A stretch of DNA of 64,000 nt from Aquimarina mycalae (GTDB taxonomy: Bacteria; Bacteroidota; Bacteroidia; Flavobacteriales; Flavobacteriaceae), in assembly GCF_029906345.1 (NCBI RefSeq), contig NZ_JARYGY010000002.1, positions 277,901-341,900 on the forward strand, given 5' to 3'. Under the pieces are notes generated by a model that worked only from the letters and a program-made list of their open reading frames with translations, ran no database searches and was not told the origin of the DNA. Below, piece by piece: positions 44,609 to 54,048 of the stretch. Made by a program: the position numbers and the translations under genes. Every line of letters begins with the position of its first letter. Positions within the stretch are counted from its first letter, which is position 1.

Positions 44609-45397
44609 ATGCAGACTGAAAAAGTAATTGACCACATTGTGAATTGGCTAAAAGATTATGCAACAAATGCTAACATACAGGGTTTTGTTGTTGGTATTAG
44701 TGGAGGGATTGACAGTGCCGTCACATCTACTTTATGTGCTAAAACAGGTCTTAATGTTCTATGTGTGGAAATGCCGATTCATCAAGCTCCTAGTCAAGTA
44801 ACCAGAGCTCAAGAGCATATTTCTCAATTAAAAGCGCGATTTGACAAGGTATCTGACACATGTGTAGATCTGACACCTATTTTTGAAGAATTCAAAACAA
44901 CAGTACCAAAAAGTGATTCTGAAACGACTCTTAATCTAGCATTAGCCAATACAAGAGCGAGATTGAGAATGACTACTTTATACTATTTAGCTGGACTGAA
45001 TAGTTACTTGGTTGCAGGAACGGGAAATAAAGTTGAAGATTTTGGTGTAGGTTTTTATACTAAATATGGTGATGGTGGCGTTGATATAAGTCCAATTGCT
45101 GATTTATTAAAAAGTGAAGTCTATCAATTGGCTAAGGTACTAATGGTTCCTGATTCAATTCAGGCTGCTGCTCCAACAGATGGATTGTTTGGTGATAGCA
45201 GAAGTGATGAGGATCAGATTGGAGCGAGTTATGACGAACTGGAATGGGCGATGAAAATGAAAGATGAAGGAAAGGATAGTGACGACTTTACAGGCAGAAG
45301 ACAAGAAGTATTTAATATCTATTCTCGTCTAAATACGGTAAATCAACACAAAATGATACCGATTCCTGTCTGTAAAATACCCGTTAATCTGAAATAA
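44609..45397 (+). CDS. nadE: ammonia-dependent NAD+ synthetase
   Basis: Converts deamido-NAD to NAD with ATP and ammonia. The 262-residue product has the PP-loop GFVVGISGGIDSAVTS near residue 25, the substrate region NTRARLRMTTLYYLAG, VAGTGNKVEDFGVGFYTKYGDGGVD-type motif (here AGTGNKVEDFGVGF) and AAPTDGLFGDSRSDEDQIG. There is no glutaminase domain, so ammonia must come from elsewhere. It is divergent from gldB. The downstream response regulator has its own promoter box, so co-transcription is uncertain. Confidence 0.96.
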   Translation: MQTEKVIDHIVNWLKDYATNANIQGFVVGISGGIDSAVTSTLCAKTGLNVLCVEMPIHQAPSQVTRAQEHISQLKARFDKVSDTCVDLTPIFEEFKTTVPKSDSETTLNLALANTRARLRMTTLYYLAGLNSYLVAGTGNKVEDFGVGFYTKYGDGGVDISPIADLLKSEVYQLAKVLMVPDSIQAAAPTDGLFGDSRSDEDQIGASYDELEWAMKMKDEGKDSDDFTGRRQEVFNIYSRLNTVNQHKMIPIPVCKIPVNLK

Positions 45398-45451
45398 CAA
45401 GCATTTTATCGATAACTTAATAAAAAAAAGTTTACGACTACTAGTTCTTAG

Positions 45452-45459
45452 TAATTTTG
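45452..45459 (+). promoter_or_regulatory. -7 promoter box for the response regulator
   Basis: TAATTTTG, exact TAnnTTTG match, about 87 bp upstream of the ATG at 45546, leaving a leader of about 80 nt. Confidence 0.5.
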
Positions 45460-45545
45460 CAATGAAAACAAATATCAGAAATTACCCCTAGAGATGTTAA
45501 CCCCTTTAAATTAAAAAATTTAACATTTATCAATTGTAAACAAGA

Positions 45546-46178
45546 ATGACAAACGTACTAATCGCAGATCATCATCCTATTACTAGAAAAGGGATCGTTT
45601 CTTTATTAAGAAATTCTGAAGATTTTGAAATCATCGGAAAAGTAAGTAATGGAAACGAAATGTATGATATTTTGAAATCTAATACTCCTGATATATTAAT
45701 CATGGAATTAGACTTGCCTCAAATTAATGGCATTATGGCTTTGCGGACCATAAAAAAAGAATTTACAGGAATTAAAGTTATTATTTTCAGTTCTCACCCT
45801 GAAGAAATGTATGCATTAAGTGCCATTAAAGCTGGTGCTTCTGCTTATTTATCCAAAACGGTAGCAACTAAAACACTTAAAAAAGCTATTGAGCGTGTTG
45901 CAAGAGGTGGAATTTATCTGAATGATAATTTAACTCAGCAATTAGCTAATGGCAACACCAATGAGAATAACATGGTTGTAAAGTATAAGAAGCTTTCTTC
46001 TCGTGAAATAGAGGTATTAAATCTATTATCATCTGGTAAGCGTAACAAAGATATTGCTAGCACTTTATCTATAAACGAAAAAACTGTAAGCACATATAAG
46101 ACCAGATTACTGAAAAAACTTAAAGTAGATAATCTTGCTGATCTAATACATCAGTCTAGATTACTACATATTAACTAA
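45546..46178 (+). CDS. atypical NarL/LuxR-type response regulator (Glu at the phosphorylation site)
   Basis: A 210-residue protein: receiver domain (residues about 1-120) and LuxR-type helix-turn-helix (about 145-205, KLSSREIEVLNLLSSGKRNKDIA and NEKTVSTYKTRLLKKL). The position normally held by the phosphorylated Asp (four residues before the conserved Pro) is Glu54 in ILIMELDLPQING. The acidic pocket reads ADHHP, with His9 where a second Asp is usual. The conserved Ser/Thr (FSSH) and Lys104 (YLSKT) remain. It is therefore probably not controlled by ordinary phosphotransfer; Glu may mimic the phosphorylated state. No histidine kinase is adjacent. Its stop overlaps the convergent dnaG stop by four bases. 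Targets are unknown. Confidence 0.9.
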   Translation: MTNVLIADHHPITRKGIVSLLRNSEDFEIIGKVSNGNEMYDILKSNTPDILIMELDLPQINGIMALRTIKKEFTGIKVIIFSSHPEEMYALSAIKAGASAYLSKTVATKTLKKAIERVARGGIYLNDNLTQQLANGNTNENNMVVKYKKLSSREIEVLNLLSSGKRNKDIASTLSINEKTVSTYKTRLLKKLKVDNLADLIHQSRLLHIN

Positions 46179-48136
46179 ATTACTCGATTTAATTTTCGGT
46201 ATAATAGTTTTTTTAAAGTCTGATAGTCTCTTATATCTTCTAAGATATTCATATTACTTTCAAAATTTTGGGCTTTCACTTCTTGTGAAAGCTCATTTAT
46301 TTTTTCATTAATTAAAAATCTACGTAGATTAAGAATTGTGTCAGATACATATTGCGAGATAGAATGTTCCTTTTTCTTTACATGGATTTCCATATCTGAC
46401 CATCTATGCAATGCATGACGTTCTTCATCCATCATAATTTCTGTTATTTCGTATGCAATCTCTGGCGGTATTTGATTGATAAAATGTTCTATTTTAAAAT
46501 CTTCCTGTTGGTTTAACTGGTCAATCAAAATCTTATACACTTCTTTAAATGTATTTTGAGTAAATTCTATTTCATCCTCCTGAAGGTCCAGATATACTTT
46601 TTCAAAAACTTTTGTAGTATATAGTTCTGGCTCTAAAAACAATTCTCCTTCATCGTTTTCTTTCATTACAAGATCCTCAAACTCTTCTTCATGAGTACCA
46701 TATAATAATAATATCTCAATAATCTTTTTTTCAAAACCATTTTGCTCATTAATCTTAGGTTGTTTCTGAACCTCTTGCTTCACGACCTCTAAAGGCTTTT
46801 GAGCTTGTTTTTCTTGTTTTTTTTGATCTTTTATATCAGCATTCCTAATCTGAGCTAATGTATCAAACAAGACATCTTCAGAAATATCCATAATACGAGA
46901 ACATTCTTGCACATAGATTTCACGCTTGATTACATCTGGAATTTTAGCAATACTCACCACCATATCCCGAACCAATTCTGCTTTTTTAATAGGATCACTT
47001 TTAGATTCTTCTTGTAATAGCGATGCTTTAAATCGTATAAAATCCTGTGCATTTTCTTCTAAGTACGCAGTCAATTCTTCTAATGTGTTTTGTTTTGCAA
47101 AACTATCAGGATCTTCTCCATCAGGAAAGCTACAGACCTTTACATTCATCCCTTGCTCCAGAATCAAATCAATACCTCTAATTGATGCTCTCATTCCCGC
47201 AGCATCTCCATCAAACAAGACTGTTATATTTTTAGTAAGTCTATTAATCAACCTAATTTGATCAGAAGTTAACGCTGTTCCAGATGATGAAACTACATTC
47301 TTGACACCTGTTTGATGAAATTGAATTACATCGGTATATCCTTCTACAAGAAAACAATTATCTTCCTTTGCAATAGATTGCTTTGCATGATATATTCCAT
47401 AAAGCACCTTACTCTTATGGTAAATATCACTTTCTGGAGAGTTTAAATATTTTGCAGCTTTTTTTTCATTTGTAAGAATCCTACCACCAAAACCTAATAC
47501 GCGACCTGACATCGATTGAATAGGAAACATCACCCTTCCTTTAAACCGATCAAATTGTTTTTCTTCCTTTACAATAGTAAGTCCAGTCTTTTCAAGAAAC
47601 TCTAATTGATACCCTTTCTTAATTGCATCTGAAGTAAATGCATCCCAAGTATCTGGTGAATACCCCAATCCAAATTTCTGAATGGTTTCGGTCGTAAATC
47701 CTCGTTCTTTAAAATAAGTCAATCCAATTGCCTTACCCTGTTCCGTTTTGTGAAGAATATTTTGAAAAAAAGTATTTGCATATTCACTTACCAAATACAT
47801 ACTTTCTCGTTCATCGGCCTGATGTTTTTGTTCATCAGTTTGTTCCGTCTCTTCTATTTCTATATTATATTTTTTAGCAAGATATTTTATTGCTTCAGGA
47901 TATGTGAAATGCTCATGTTCCATAAGGAATGCAACTACATTTCCTCCTTTACCACTAGAGAAATCTTTCCAAATTTGTTTAACTGGAGAAACCATAAATG
48001 AAGGAGTACGCTCTTCACTAAAAGGACTTAATCCTTTAAAATTACTTCCTGATTTTTTAAGCTGCACAAAATCTCCTATCACCTCTTCTAATCGGGCAGT
48101 TTCGAATACAGCATCTATGGTTGATTTATGAATCAT
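46175..48136 (-). CDS. dnaG: DNA primase DnaG with degenerate zinc-binding domain
   Basis: Makes RNA primers for replication. The 653-residue product has the N-terminal CHC2 fold, the TOPRIM core (VEGYTDVIQFHQ near residue 265 and VLFDGDAAGMRAS near residue 310) and a long C-terminal helicase-binding part. The four zinc ligands are all replaced: Ser37, Ser40, Asp58 and Ser61 stand where E. coli DnaG has Cys40, His43, Cys61 and Cys64, at identical spacing, although the surrounding sequence (FKGLSPF, TPSFMVSPVKQIWKDFSSGKGG-type) is kept. I recall the same loss in other Flavobacteriaceae. The 3' end overlaps the convergent regulator by four bases. Confidence 0.95.
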   Translation of the reverse strand: MIHKSTIDAVFETARLEEVIGDFVQLKKSGSNFKGLSPFSEERTPSFMVSPVKQIWKDFSSGKGGNVVAFLMEHEHFTYPEAIKYLAKKYNIEIEETEQTDEQKHQADERESMYLVSEYANTFFQNILHKTEQGKAIGLTYFKERGFTTETIQKFGLGYSPDTWDAFTSDAIKKGYQLEFLEKTGLTIVKEEKQFDRFKGRVMFPIQSMSGRVLGFGGRILTNEKKAAKYLNSPESDIYHKSKVLYGIYHAKQSIAKEDNCFLVEGYTDVIQFHQTGVKNVVSSSGTALTSDQIRLINRLTKNITVLFDGDAAGMRASIRGIDLILEQGMNVKVCSFPDGEDPDSFAKQNTLEELTAYLEENAQDFIRFKASLLQEESKSDPIKKAELVRDMVVSIAKIPDVIKREIYVQECSRIMDISEDVLFDTLAQIRNADIKDQKKQEKQAQKPLEVVKQEVQKQPKINEQNGFEKKIIEILLLYGTHEEEFEDLVMKENDEGELFLEPELYTTKVFEKVYLDLQEDEIEFTQNTFKEVYKILIDQLNQQEDFKIEHFINQIPPEIAYEITEIMMDEERHALHRWSDMEIHVKKKEHSISQYVSDTILNLRRFLINEKINELSQEVKAQNFESNMNILEDIRDYQTLKKLLYRKLNRVI

Positions 48137-48165
48137 TAAATACTAAACGTAACATTATATCTAAA

Positions 48166-48173
48166 CAAAAGTA
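48166..48173 (-). promoter_or_regulatory. -7 promoter box for dnaG
   Basis: TACTTTTG on the minus strand is an exact TAnnTTTG match, 30 bp upstream of the dnaG ATG. Confidence 0.6.
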
Positions 48174-48215
48174 ATATAAATCCTGATACGTATTTTGTAT
48201 TATTTATATAAACAA

Positions 48216-48243
48216 CAAGGCTGCCTTAAAAAAGACAGCCTTG
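48216..48243 (-). terminator. intrinsic terminator after the FN3/T9SS protein
   Basis: CAAGGCTG/CAGCCTTG stem (48216-48223 / 48236-48243) with an A-rich loop. It lies about 30 bp past the stop at 48273. On the minus strand the stem is followed by TTGTTTATAT, a modest T-rich tract. Confidence 0.65.
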
Positions 48244-48272
48244 TATAGCTAAATTATGAATTTAATACATCA

Positions 48273-51200
48273 TTATTTGGCAATCACAAATTTTCTAGTT
48301 ACTTCAATTTCATCTCTATTAGAAGTAAAACGTATGAAATATGTTCCAGTAGCTAAATTGCTTATATCTATTTGCTCTTGCGTACCTTGGTTTGATATTT
48401 CTTTTACCAATTGTCCGTACATAGAGAAAATCTTTAAATTATCTATTGATCTACCGCCAGCAGTAACATTTAATATTCCTTTAGCTGGAATTGGATAAAT
48501 TCTAAAAGCATCTGTATCCTGGGAACGAAGGCCACTAAGTGGATACGTTTCTAACCTTGATGCTCCTTCTACACAGAAATCAGTAGCTTCAGAGCTACCA
48601 AAATCTCCTCCAGAAACAATTTCACCAGCATCGCTTGATAAGGTATAAGAACCATTACCAAATCCACAACAGATACCATCTCCGAAAGAATCAGAAATTG
48701 TAAACGTATATGAACCATTTCCTAAATCTGAAATAGTTTCAACAATCGTTGATCCATCAGGATTTGCAGTAGAATAGCTCTCTGAAGCAACTACACTTCC
48801 TTCTGAATCTGTTAAGGTCCAAGAAGTTTCTTGAGGGTAGTTATCAAAAGTAATACTTAAAGTTACATCTCCAGAAGCACAGTCTCCACCGCCTGGTCCT
48901 CCATTAGCATTTAATTGCACATTATCAATAGCTGCATCAGCTCTCCAAGTACCACCAGTTACTCTATTGAATCTTAGTTGCACTCCTGTGCCTACATAAG
49001 CAGCTAAGTCGATATTAGCAGTTTGCCAAGAATTACCTTGATTACCACTTCTATTCCAAATACTAGCCCAAGTAACACCTTCGTCATTACTTGCTTCAAC
49101 ATCTAAGGAACCAAAATTATTTGCTCCAAACATATGATACTGAAATGAGAAAGAAGCAGAAGTAGCTCCTGTAAGATCAAAACAAGGAGATGTTAAGATT
49201 GCTTGCTTATTAGGAAATCCAACTCCATTACCTGAAGCTTCTACATAGATGTAATTTGACCCATCTACAGCACTAGAAGGTCCAGTTCTATTAGAAGGTG
49301 TTCCATTAGCATCTACTGTCCAATCCAGATCATCTCCACCGTTCTGAGTCCAGTCTCCAAGACCAGTTTCAAAACTCTCTGCATAAGGTGGTAACACACC
49401 TCCTAAACAACCAGAAGCTGCAGGAGTTGTAACACTAACAGCATCACTTGCTACAGATTCATTTCCTGCTGCATCTTTTGCTATAACAGTAAATTCATAG
49501 GTAGTTTCTCCCGACAGACCACTAATAACTACAGTAGTATCAGAAACGGTTGCAACCACAACTCCATCTTGTAACACATCATATTCTGCCACACCAACAT
49601 TATCTGAAGAAGGATCCCAGGTAAGTGTAGTCTGACCTGCAGTCGTATTAGATGCAGTAAGATTTGCTGGAGCAGTTGGAGCTTCTGTATCAGGAGCTTC
49701 AGTAGTTACTGTTAATGCTGCACTAGCCGCAGACTCGTTTCCTGCAGCATCTTTTGCTACAACAGTAAAATCGTATGATGTAGAAGGAGATAATCCTGTA
49801 ATATCCGCTGATGTTGTCGCAACTGTAGCCACTAACACTCCATCCTGAAACACATCATATGCAGTAACTCCGATATCATCAGTAGAAGCTTCCCAACTAA
49901 TTGTTGTAGATACATCTGTGGTATTAGATACCACTAAATTTGCAGGAACTGTTGGTGCTTCAGTATCTGGTGTATCTGGTTGTAATTTAAATGCCACTAC
50001 GTGACTTCTTCTTACGTTTGGAGCAGGTCCTTTCATATACTCACTAATATGCCAGAAAGTCATGTCATCTAAAGGATCAATTGTCATTTGACCATAATCT
50101 CCATAACGACCATCTCCTCTATTATTTTGGGCATCTCCATCGGCAGAAACTTGTTCTGCAAGAGTCATTGTACCTATCGGATCACTAGATAATCTACCTG
50201 TATACCTTAACGAGGTAAACACAGTACTACTTACTACTGTATATGCAAGTCCAATATTACCTTGCGCATCTTGCGCTATACTACCACAGAAAGCACTTAA
50301 ACCATCTGGTTGCACATAAGTTCCTTCTTGAAAGATTGTCCAAGGTTGTCCATCTGCAGTTTGTCTTAATTCATACCAACGAATACCTGCCAGGCTATCC
50401 GTACCATCAAGGTCAACTACAAAATTTAACACAATAGAATTGTGAGTACCAAAACGTCTATAATTAGTCATATACATCATAGTCGCTTGTAATGCATCTA
50501 TATCAGGACCATTTCCTGGCTCATCTAAATTCTGGAATGATCCACCATCAAACACACTATCAAAAGGTGCAGTGTCTATTTCTTGAGGTTGAGATATAGT
50601 TGAATTCCCTGGATTAGCCCAGTCTACATCTGTAGTCCAAACTTTTATATGATCCTGAGAAACTCCGGACCAACTATCATCTTGTAAATACAGTATAGAA
50701 TGTCCTACTCCAACAGGTGGTAAATTAGGACCTGTAGAGTTAGAGCCTCCTGGACTATAAAAACCATTTGTTTCTGCTCCTGGTAATGGAAAACCTAGGA
50801 ATCCAGCATTTGGATCACCTACTAACATCTTATCTCTTTCTACTGCAAATACAACATCATTAGCAGTTGGGTTATTTTGATCCTTGTTAGCAGTGATATA
50901 ATATCCGTCACTCCAAATAGATAGTTTTTCATAATCTGGGAATGATCCTGTATTAAATCTGTAGGTAAACCATCCATCATTTACTGGATCTGGTCCTTGC
51001 CCTACTGCAATTAAAATACCATTAGGAGTATTACTGAACTCCATAATAATAAATCGATCAGCATAATTGTCGTACACTACGATTGGATCACCTAAAGTTT
51101 CACCAGGGAATATAGTTCCTAATGAAGCTTCTGGTAACAATACATTACCAGATCTATCCAGAATACCAAACCCTGAATTAAAAGCATATACGTAATGATT

Positions 51201-51557
51201 AGGTCCAATTGCTCCAGTTGCGTCATTTAATACAGTGCCTATGTGCGCATCAAAAGAAGCGACTTCTGTACTAATTGCAGCTTTTGTTCCATTATTTTTT
51301 TGGAATTGTAAAAAAGGATCTTCTTGACCATATGCTGGAATCCCTTTTCCTGGAACAAACGTGTTTTGCCCTCTTTTTTTGTCTGGGGCTACATGATGAA
51401 AGTTTTTTGCGGATATTATATTATCCATTTTAGCAAGAGCTGGTATGTTTCGTACATAAGCTGCTTTACTAATTGTTGTGGGGCCTGTACCTTTTTGAGC
51501 CATAAGTCCAAAACTGCAGAGCATAAATAATGCTACATAAAAGAATTTTGTTTTCAT
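48273..51557 (-). CDS. T9SS-exported protein with fibronectin type III and MAM-like domains
   Basis: A 1,094-residue secreted protein. Signal peptide to about residue 20 (LFMLCSFGLMAQ). Residues about 90-540 form a large domain with no certain name, possibly beta-propeller-like, containing DPIVVYDNYADRFIIMEFS. Two fibronectin type III domains follow (about 545-635 and 635-725; each has ITGLSPSTSYDFTV- or ISGLSGETTYEFTV-type strands). Next come a MAM/concanavalin-like domain (about 735-895, beginning PYAESFETGLGDWTQ) and a GDGICCGFGNGSYTL domain typical of flavobacterial exoenzymes. The last about 75 residues are a T9SS type A sorting domain (IYPIPAKGILNV... TGTYFIRF). No catalytic residues are evident, so an adhesive or binding role is a guess. 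It is a single-gene unit. Confidence 0.85.
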   Translation of the reverse strand: MKTKFFYVALFMLCSFGLMAQKGTGPTTISKAAYVRNIPALAKMDNIISAKNFHHVAPDKKRGQNTFVPGKGIPAYGQEDPFLQFQKNNGTKAAISTEVASFDAHIGTVLNDATGAIGPNHYVYAFNSGFGILDRSGNVLLPEASLGTIFPGETLGDPIVVYDNYADRFIIMEFSNTPNGILIAVGQGPDPVNDGWFTYRFNTGSFPDYEKLSIWSDGYYITANKDQNNPTANDVVFAVERDKMLVGDPNAGFLGFPLPGAETNGFYSPGGSNSTGPNLPPVGVGHSILYLQDDSWSGVSQDHIKVWTTDVDWANPGNSTISQPQEIDTAPFDSVFDGGSFQNLDEPGNGPDIDALQATMMYMTNYRRFGTHNSIVLNFVVDLDGTDSLAGIRWYELRQTADGQPWTIFQEGTYVQPDGLSAFCGSIAQDAQGNIGLAYTVVSSTVFTSLRYTGRLSSDPIGTMTLAEQVSADGDAQNNRGDGRYGDYGQMTIDPLDDMTFWHISEYMKGPAPNVRRSHVVAFKLQPDTPDTEAPTVPANLVVSNTTDVSTTISWEASTDDIGVTAYDVFQDGVLVATVATTSADITGLSPSTSYDFTVVAKDAAGNESAASAALTVTTEAPDTEAPTAPANLTASNTTAGQTTLTWDPSSDNVGVAEYDVLQDGVVVATVSDTTVVISGLSGETTYEFTVIAKDAAGNESVASDAVSVTTPAASGCLGGVLPPYAESFETGLGDWTQNGGDDLDWTVDANGTPSNRTGPSSAVDGSNYIYVEASGNGVGFPNKQAILTSPCFDLTGATSASFSFQYHMFGANNFGSLDVEASNDEGVTWASIWNRSGNQGNSWQTANIDLAAYVGTGVQLRFNRVTGGTWRADAAIDNVQLNANGGPGGGDCASGDVTLSITFDNYPQETSWTLTDSEGSVVASESYSTANPDGSTIVETISDLGNGSYTFTISDSFGDGICCGFGNGSYTLSSDAGEIVSGGDFGSSEATDFCVEGASRLETYPLSGLRSQDTDAFRIYPIPAKGILNVTAGGRSIDNLKIFSMYGQLVKEISNQGTQEQIDISNLATGTYFIRFTSNRDEIEVTRKFVIAK

Positions 51558-52084
51558 ATATCTAAAATTTGGTTAACTGTTACATAATCAAAGTACCAAT
51601 TTTAGCATAAGTAGTATATCCACTAACTTGTATTAAGGGGGGAAATACAAGCAGGAATTTTAATTAAATCTGACAAAAAATCAGAATTTTCGGAATTTTA
51701 AATATATACTATTTTAGGAAAGAATAAAAAAAATAAATGTCATAAAATACTTACAATCAATACATTACGTTTAAACCGTAATTAAATTAAGGAAAATATT
51801 TATTTGGAAATATTTAACAATTAGTAATTTTTTGTATATTATTTAACACCATAAAAATGACTCTATTTATATAGTAATTTAATGGGGTATACAATAAACA
51901 CTTATGCCTTACACCAAAACTATAATTACCACATTGATGAAAACGAAAAAAGAGTTATGATTATACACAACTCTTTTTTACAAACAAATGGGCTAACACT
52001 TAATAATTAAATTAAAGCTTATTTACTTTTTCTTTATGTAATATTTTTAAAATTTATGGAGAACCTAACCGATCATGGGTATTA
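51558..52084. other. intergenic region upstream of the FN3/T9SS gene
   Basis: AT-rich, with no ORF. Near 51595 the minus strand reads TTGGTACTTTGATT, a promoter-like sequence with a one-base-short spacer compared with TAnnTTTG. The terminator of the next gene lies at 51946-51979. Confidence 0.5.
51946..51979 (-). terminator. intrinsic terminator after the outer-membrane protein gene
   Basis: Perfect 11-bp stem AAAAAAGAGTT/AACTCTTTTTT (51946-51956 / 51969-51979) with a 12-nt loop. It carries T-runs on both sides, so it can stop transcripts from either direction. It lies about 105 bp past the minus-strand stop at 52085. Confidence 0.8.
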
Positions 52085-53149
52085 TCAAAGGTCAAAACGC
52101 AACCCCAAAGACACATTATTCTGATCTACCGAGGCATTTTTGAAAATTGGCGAGATATCATATTTAGCATATAATGACATATCCCCAAAGCCAATGTACG
52201 TACTTAATCCATAAATCAAATCATTGGTATTATAATCTCTTTTAATCTTGTCCTTAATTCTATCGCCATTTTCTTTATATTTTAATTTTTGACGAGTACT
52301 AATATTTGCACCAGCATAGCCTCCTATACCAATTCTGAATTTTCTAGCTGTTGAAAATCTCAATTTCTCTTCTGTCTCTCTTCTTTCGGATGGACCAAAT
52401 TCAAAATGAACAGGAACTACTATATTATCCATTCTAAACTTAGACTTATCCAGTTCAACTCTAAATTCTTGTAATTCCGTTTGATTTCCATTTTCTACAA
52501 AATATCTGTTATCAGTTGGTTTTAACCCATTAGATTGATATGAGATCCCATATTTGATCCTCATAAAATTCGAATTTTTAAAAATTCTGGTTTTCCAAGC
52601 CCAGCCAATTTCAAAAAATCTACTACCTGCAATCTTATAATCCGAATCATCCAAGGACTGCCCTTCTACAATTGCATTATTTAATCCGAAAGCCACTACC
52701 AACTCAGAATAAGTGCGTCTATCATATTTAATTTTACGTCCTTTATTGTTCTTTATATTAACTCCTAAAAGTACATCTCCATCATCATTCTTATTACCCA
52801 ATCCTATGGAGAGCTCTGTACCTTTGGTAGATGCATACTCGTTTCCATTACGTTCTAATAAAGCTACTTTATTATTAATAATGGCAATTCTATTTTCTAT
52901 ATTAAGAGCGCGATTATTAGCTGCTGCTTCCTTTAATACTTTGGCTTCTTCTGAAGTTATTTCTCCATTAACCATTCTTTCATTTATCGCTTCTACTTCC
53001 TTCTTTAATGCATTTTTTTCTGCAGTAACAATTCTTTCTTTCTCCTTTTCTAATTTTTCTATTTTTTCTTTAATTTCTATTTCCTGCGCACTTAAAAATT
53101 GGGTGCTCAACGTCATTATCGCCAATGCGATATATACAATTCTTTTCAT
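52085..53149 (-). CDS. outer-membrane beta-barrel protein with N-terminal coiled coil
   Basis: A 354-residue exported protein. The ATG at 53149 gives a proper signal peptide (MKRIVYIALAIMTLSTQFLSAQ); an upstream ATG at 53182 lies inside a hairpin and would add 11 residues. Residues about 23-95 are a strongly charged coiled coil (EKIEKLEKEKERI). The rest alternates strands of the porin-like type and ends LGLRFDL with a C-terminal aromatic/hydrophobic pattern of barrels. It is third in an operon with an ECF sigma factor and its anti-sigma factor, so it is a likely target or partner of that system. I do not recognise a named family. Confidence 0.75.
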   Translation of the reverse strand: MKRIVYIALAIMTLSTQFLSAQEIEIKEKIEKLEKEKERIVTAEKNALKKEVEAINERMVNGEITSEEAKVLKEAAANNRALNIENRIAIINNKVALLERNGNEYASTKGTELSIGLGNKNDDGDVLLGVNIKNNKGRKIKYDRRTYSELVVAFGLNNAIVEGQSLDDSDYKIAGSRFFEIGWAWKTRIFKNSNFMRIKYGISYQSNGLKPTDNRYFVENGNQTELQEFRVELDKSKFRMDNIVVPVHFEFGPSERRETEEKLRFSTARKFRIGIGGYAGANISTRQKLKYKENGDRIKDKIKRDYNTNDLIYGLSTYIGFGDMSLYAKYDISPIFKNASVDQNNVSLGLRFDL

Positions 53150-53170
53150 AAGTATTAGATTTTTCTTACT

Positions 53171-53196
53171 ATTCCCTCTCATTTAAGAGAGGGAAT
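53171..53196 (-). promoter_or_regulatory. perfect 10-bp hairpin in the leader of the outer-membrane protein gene
   Basis: ATTCCCTCTC/GAGAGGGAAT arms (53171-53180 / 53187-53196) with a 6-nt loop. It lies between the anti-sigma stop (53221) and the barrel-protein start (53149). No T-run follows on the minus strand, so it is not a standard terminator; it may stabilise or separate the downstream message, or affect its translation. Confidence 0.5.
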
Positions 53197-53220
53197 CAAT
53201 AAGACTTGATTGATGAATAT

Positions 53221-54048
53221 TTAATTATCTCTTTCTGCCACGGTAGTTTTAAGCTTTTCAAAACCTGTCTTAAGCGCTTCAAAGACACGATTTTTAAAAG
53301 ATTCATCAAGCTCACTTTCTACGTCTAGAAGTAATGCTGATGCATTAACCGTATTAGATTTTAAAATTTGTTGTGTTGTAATTTCGTTCTGAGCCTTACG
53401 CAATAAAGTTTCTACTTCTTCATCGGTAATTACTCTATTATTTTTCTCAAGCTCTTGTACTTTTGCTACTAAGCTTTCTACTTTACTATTAATAATCGAT
53501 GTATCTAATTGTACAGTTTTATCTTTTACATTGATATTATTTTTTATAGTATCAACCGTGACAACAACTATATCTTTTGTTTCAAAAACATCTTTTTGAG
53601 TTACTACCTTATTAACAATAAGTTCTTTTTTTATAATTTCTTTTTTATTTTTTGAATCCTTCTTTTTAGCGTTACTCTCGGCAATATTGGTAGATTCAAT
53701 ATTATTCTTAGTCTGTTTTTGAATTTCTACGGTTTCTAATTTTGGTTTTGGTTTTGTTTCTTCTACAATATTTATTGGTTCTTTTTTCTGAAAAACCTCT
53801 TTATTGTTCTCTACGAATTTATAATCCTGTACTTGATCTTTTTCTTCAGAATTCATGAACACAGTAGTAACAATCAAAAAACCAACGATGCTTGCTGCTA
53901 TACCCAACCACCAATATTTTTTAGTAGTTTTTAGACTTTCTTCTTCATCCAATTGCAGCTCTAATTTACTCCAGGATTCCTGAGAAGGTTCTATAGTGCG
54001 CTGCTCCAACTTATCTTTTATGCTCTCTTCAAATTTCAATGGCGCCAT
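53221..54048 (-). CDS. probable anti-sigma factor (single-pass membrane protein)
   Basis: A 275-residue protein. Residues 1-45 are cytoplasmic and acidic (FEESIKDKLEQRTIEPSQESWSKLELQLD), fitting a sigma-binding segment. One membrane helix follows (about 47-66, WLGIAASIVGFLIVTTVF), then a long periplasmic, Lys/Glu-rich and low-complexity part. There is no zinc-binding HxxxCxxC motif. It overlaps the ECF sigma gene by 20 bases and precedes the outer-membrane protein gene, the usual order for a flavobacterial sigma/anti-sigma pair. Its inducing signal is unknown. Confidence 0.75.
   Translation of the reverse strand: MAPLKFEESIKDKLEQRTIEPSQESWSKLELQLDEEESLKTTKKYWWLGIAASIVGFLIVTTVFMNSEEKDQVQDYKFVENNKEVFQKKEPINIVEETKPKPKLETVEIQKQTKNNIESTNIAESNAKKKDSKNKKEIIKKELIVNKVVTQKDVFETKDIVVVTVDTIKNNINVKDKTVQLDTSIINSKVESLVAKVQELEKNNRVITDEEVETLLRKAQNEITTQQILKSNTVNASALLLDVESELDESFKNRVFEALKTGFEKLKTTVAERDN

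Noticed and set aside
46926..47261. 111-residue plus-strand ORF inside dnaG
   Set aside because: Lies fully antisense to the TOPRIM region; no independent evidence.
52713..53186. 157-residue plus-strand ORF opposite the barrel protein coiled coil
   Set aside because: The hydrophobic product is the antisense image of Lys/Glu-rich codons; such shadows are common.
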